Below are positions 4,624 through 7,435 of a stretch of 7,435 nt of DNA, in pieces. This DNA comes from Lachnospiraceae bacterium (GTDB taxonomy: Bacteria; Bacillota_A; Clostridia; Lachnospirales; Lachnospiraceae): the NCBI GenBank assembly GCA_016291475.1, contig JAEEXJ010000126.1, forward strand, positions 1-7,435. The letters run 5' to 3'. A program made the position numbers and the translations under genes. The first letter of the stretch is position 1, and every line of letters starts with the position of its first letter. The notes under the pieces were generated by a model. It did no database searches. It saw nothing but the letters and a program-made list of their open reading frames with translations, and was not told where the DNA came from.

Positions 4624-7431
4624 TCACTCCTCCCCGAGTTTCAATGCTCTTATCATGTTCTGTTTTCTGATGATCAGCGTAAGTACGAATATGCTTACGA
4701 CGAGCATAAGTCCTACGGATGCAAAAAGCTTTACCATATCCGAGCTGTCTCTGATCATTACCAGAGGAAGGATCTGAGCGGATGATGAATAAGCCGTCTG
4801 AAGCATGGGTACATAAAGCGTATATGCTATGACGCCTACGACTGCGCCCGCTGCCACCGAATAAAGACCGCATATTGCCTGTTCAATCGACAGCATGCTT
4901 ATCATTTCACCCGAGTGAAGACCCATAGCCCTGAGTACACCGAGCATCATTTCTCTGGATTTTATCGAAAGAACCCAGTAGATCAGATATCCCGCAGCAC
5001 ACAGTATCAGCATTACAATAAAGCTCATTGTGAGAATTCCGTTCATTCCCTGTAAAAGAGGATCTTCAACGGTCTTCTCCAGATCTTCGCTTCTGTCCGA
5101 CAGATAGGTGAGAGGAGTCTTACTCTCTTCGAGCCAGTCATAAAAGAAAGAATTATCTCCGTTTTCGCCGGTTCCCATCCAAATATAGTAGGGCTGTAGT
5201 CCGAATCTTTTCCTGATAAAGGAATAGTTGGCGACTATCATGTAATTGTCTTTCTGCGTTATCTCACCCGCAGCACTGAGTTCCCTCGTAACCGGTTTAT
5301 ATCCGGGCCAGTATTCAAAGAAACCTATTACGGTAGCTTCCGCAGAAGAATTGTTTTTATCGTAGAAAGAGATCTTATCTCCCACAGAAACCCCTTTAAT
5401 GTCCCTGAAATCGGATGACAGGAGTACACCGGTTGGAGCAAGTGCAAGATCATTAAGCATCTGTCTGTAAGGAACGGACAAAAGAGAACTGTCAACGCCC
5501 GTTATCGTTCCGAACTCTTTGGTATGAATGCCCATTATGCTGACAGAATCTCTTGCGCCGGCACCTGCTTTGACGTAACCGTCCTCGAGATAAACCCTCG
5601 TATATCCTTCACAATATTTGGTAAATTCCGCATAGTCCGTATAGTTCGGCTCAAAATATGTCAGCTCTATGGAAGGATCGAAGCGTCTTGTGGCACTGTT
5701 ATCCAGCCAGATCTCGCGGAACCTTATATCGGTTCCGTCTATATATGATGTATTTGCAAGGGAATTCTCCAGTATGGTCCTTGCAGAAACCGCATCAAAC
5801 ATTCCGAGAGCAACGGTCAATATTACAAAGAGCGATATGTACTGCTGCGATCTGGCGCTTCTGATACTCTCAAGCATTGCCGCATAAGAAGCAGGTGAGA
5901 AATGTTTTTTACCGAAGAAAAAGATAACCTTGACCAGAAGGGGTCTCAGCCTTATCAGAAGCATTCCCGCTCCCAGTATGAAAAGGGAGGATGAAAAATA
6001 AAGCAAAGGATCAAGCGCTTCTCCCTTAAGTGCGCTCTGAAGCAGATCTTCGGTGTGATGTGAGAAATTATAAAAACCGTAGAGTGAGATCAGAAGGAAC
6101 AATACATCCAGATAAAACCTTTCCCACAAAGGCTTTTTCTTCTTTGCTCCGCCCCTCTTCGCTCCGACTATGGAAAGTCTTGAAGCTGGGATGGAAGGAA
6201 GAGTCATTATAAGCACACATATAAATCCCGAAACCAAAGTATAAGCAAAAGCCTCGGGTGTATAAGCGATATTAAGTTCACGCCTGATGCCGAATTCCAG
6301 GAAAGAGCTTGCACTTCCCAGCGCACCCGTCACAGCCATTCCGATGGGGACTCCGATCACGGCTGCCAGTGCGGAGATGATCACACTTTGAAGCAGATAC
6401 AGCAAGAAAATCTGCATGGAAGATGCGCCTCTGCTCTTATACATGGAGATCTCGTTTTCCTCCATTGAATAGAGCTGTCCTGAGATCATCAAAATAAATG
6501 CCGCCAGAAGGAGAAGAAGGGGAATCTCCAGAAGAAGAAGTGATACGGAAATCCTTCTTCTCATACTCTCATGTTTCTCAAGAACATCCATAAAATCAGG
6601 ACGCTTGGTAAGAGCACCGTATGTTCCGTTCAAAAATGCATTGGTGGCTTCCGTTATCTCGCCTGCCTGAGCAGCATCAACAGTGCGATAATCAAACTGA
6701 TCGTAAATCTCCACGTTAATGGGGAATTTGGAACGCTCGGGATTATGTACGAAATATTCCGAAAAGGCATCGTAACGGACAAAGAGAGCTCCAGTAAAAT
6801 ATTTGGAGCCATCCTGCCAATAGACCTCGGAAGGATCCGTAATATCAAATACACCGACAACCTTAAGTCTGATATCATTGCTGCCGCGGGCAGAGATCGT
6901 GGGAATGGTAAAAACATCCCCTATGACCATGGATGATGCGAGGAAAGTCTGCTCACTTACAATAACATCCAGAGTGTGATCCGAAGGATCGCAATCCTCC
7001 CAGAACTCACCGTCCACAATGGTAATATGATCTTCGATCCCCGACATGGTCGAGGCTTTAAGTGAAAACTCAGCACCTTCATCTCTTACAAGATCGGGAA
7101 TGGCTTCATTATTGATGGTCGAATAATAGTAAACAGTCTGATACTCCGGAACACCGATCTGCGCATAGGCCAAACGTGCCGCTTCAACCTTGGTGTCAAA
7201 AGCATCCATATTTCCGTTTTTACCGGCCTGAAAAGAAAATCTCATCTGCATCGGCCAGTTGCCGGTTTCCGTCATATACTCTTCAAACTGATCGTCGAGC
7301 ATTCTGTCGAGTACAGCGGTTCTGTACATGGGAAAGCTTACGGCAGACGCAAAGAGAAGCACAGCTCCCAAAAGGAGACATGCAAACATCCATTTCTTAT
7401 TTCTGATCTTTTGTAATTCCAAAAGAAGCAT
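4624..7431 (-). CDS. FtsX-like ABC transporter permease, two FtsX domains in one chain
   Basis: This 935-residue membrane protein is the transmembrane subunit for the two ATPases that follow. Hydrophobic segments are seen near residues 14-34, 296-318, 341-371, 396-416, 438-456, 477-495, 530-548, 799-822, 851-877 and 902-922, about ten in all. A large extracytoplasmic region lies at about 35-293 and a second at about 549-797, each following a transmembrane helix, as in MacB-type periplasmic core domains. Both membrane halves show the FtsX coupling pattern: YKSRGASSMQIFLLYLLQS at 331-349 and LRAMGLHSGEMISMLSIEQ at 833-851. A basic loop (KRGGAKKKK, 425-433) lies on the predicted cytoplasmic side. 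Its last codons, for GEE, double as the ribosome site of the next gene. Only four bases precede the ATG at 7431, with no in-frame stop and no visible ribosome site, so the true start could lie outside the window. Members of this group extrude, or transmit force to, envelope partners rather than import sugars; the substrate is unknown. Confidence 0.93.
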   Translation of the reverse strand: MLLLELQKIRNKKWMFACLLLGAVLLFASAVSFPMYRTAVLDRMLDDQFEEYMTETGNWPMQMRFSFQAGKNGNMDAFDTKVEAARLAYAQIGVPEYQTVYYYSTINNEAIPDLVRDEGAEFSLKASTMSGIEDHITIVDGEFWEDCDPSDHTLDVIVSEQTFLASSMVIGDVFTIPTISARGSNDIRLKVVGVFDITDPSEVYWQDGSKYFTGALFVRYDAFSEYFVHNPERSKFPINVEIYDQFDYRTVDAAQAGEITEATNAFLNGTYGALTKRPDFMDVLEKHESMRRRISVSLLLLEIPLLLLLAAFILMISGQLYSMEENEISMYKSRGASSMQIFLLYLLQSVIISALAAVIGVPIGMAVTGALGSASSFLEFGIRRELNIAYTPEAFAYTLVSGFICVLIMTLPSIPASRLSIVGAKRGGAKKKKPLWERFYLDVLFLLISLYGFYNFSHHTEDLLQSALKGEALDPLLYFSSSLFILGAGMLLIRLRPLLVKVIFFFGKKHFSPASYAAMLESIRSARSQQYISLFVILTVALGMFDAVSARTILENSLANTSYIDGTDIRFREIWLDNSATRRFDPSIELTYFEPNYTDYAEFTKYCEGYTRVYLEDGYVKAGAGARDSVSIMGIHTKEFGTITGVDSSLLSVPYRQMLNDLALAPTGVLLSSDFRDIKGVSVGDKISFYDKNNSSAEATVIGFFEYWPGYKPVTRELSAAGEITQKDNYMIVANYSFIRKRFGLQPYYIWMGTGENGDNSFFYDWLEESKTPLTYLSDRSEDLEKTVEDPLLQGMNGILTMSFIVMLILCAAGYLIYWVLSIKSREMMLGVLRAMGLHSGEMISMLSIEQAICGLYSVAAGAVVGVIAYTLYVPMLQTAYSSSAQILPLVMIRDSSDMVKLFASVGLMLVVSIFVLTLIIRKQNMIRALKLGEE
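4627..4635 (-). promoter_or_regulatory. Ribosome binding site of first ATPase, inside permease 3' end
   Basis: The minus strand reads GGGGAGGAG over the last three sense codons of the permease (Gly-Glu-Glu), six bases (from GGAGG) before the ATG at 4622. This supports the chosen start and tight translational coupling of the two genes. Confidence 0.85.
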
Positions 7432-7435
7432 CAGT

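Noticed and set aside
4017..4873. Several 130-165 codon frames over the ATPase and permease genes on both strands
   Set aside because: They are out of frame with, or antisense to, genes whose products carry complete ABC motifs or FtsX membrane patterns, and they show none of their own.

Overview
The window holds four protein genes, all on the minus strand. In transcription order (right to left) they are a 935-residue double-FtsX ABC permease (7431-4624), a first ABC ATPase (4622-3936), a second ABC ATPase with an unusual C-terminal extension (3943-3044), and, after a 150-base AT-rich gap, a very large extracellular solute-binding protein (2893 to the left edge, where it runs out of the window after 964 residues). 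No RNA genes, insertion sequences, CRISPR arrays or transposon ends were seen.

The sequence suggests a Clostridia-type Firmicute, most like Lachnospiraceae or a relative. The reasons are the moderate GC content, frequent AGA arginine codons, strong GGAGG-type ribosome sites inside the operon, TTGACA/TATAAT-like promoter elements, and a carbohydrate-type binding protein of the size such gut and rumen bacteria carry. This is an inference from style, not from a marker gene.

Region 3044-7431 is a compact three-gene unit. The permease stop and the first ATPase start are one base apart, and the two ATPases overlap by 8 bases. The product is probably a MacB/FtsX-class (type VII) ABC complex, in which one polypeptide carries both membrane halves and two different ATPases power it. 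Such complexes act on the cell envelope (extrusion, lipoprotein or peptide handling, or mechanical signalling); the substrate cannot be read from the sequence. The second ATPase ends in a segment resembling the AbrB/SpoVT swapped-hairpin fold, normally a DNA-binding or dimerisation module.

Region 2894-3043 separates the transporter unit from the binding-protein gene. It has a plausible promoter whose -10 and spacer are covered by a 9-bp inverted repeat, a separate 12-bp perfect palindrome just after the ATPase stop, and no convincing terminator or ribosome site.

Region 1-2893 encodes a binding protein with a membrane-anchor-like N-terminus, two related beta-rich segments resembling carbohydrate-binding modules, a helical insertion, and a C-terminal family 1 sugar-binding-protein domain. 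Sugar permease genes would be expected just beyond the left edge. Overall this looks like a carbohydrate-sensing or uptake locus next to, and possibly co-expressed with, an FtsX-type envelope ABC complex.
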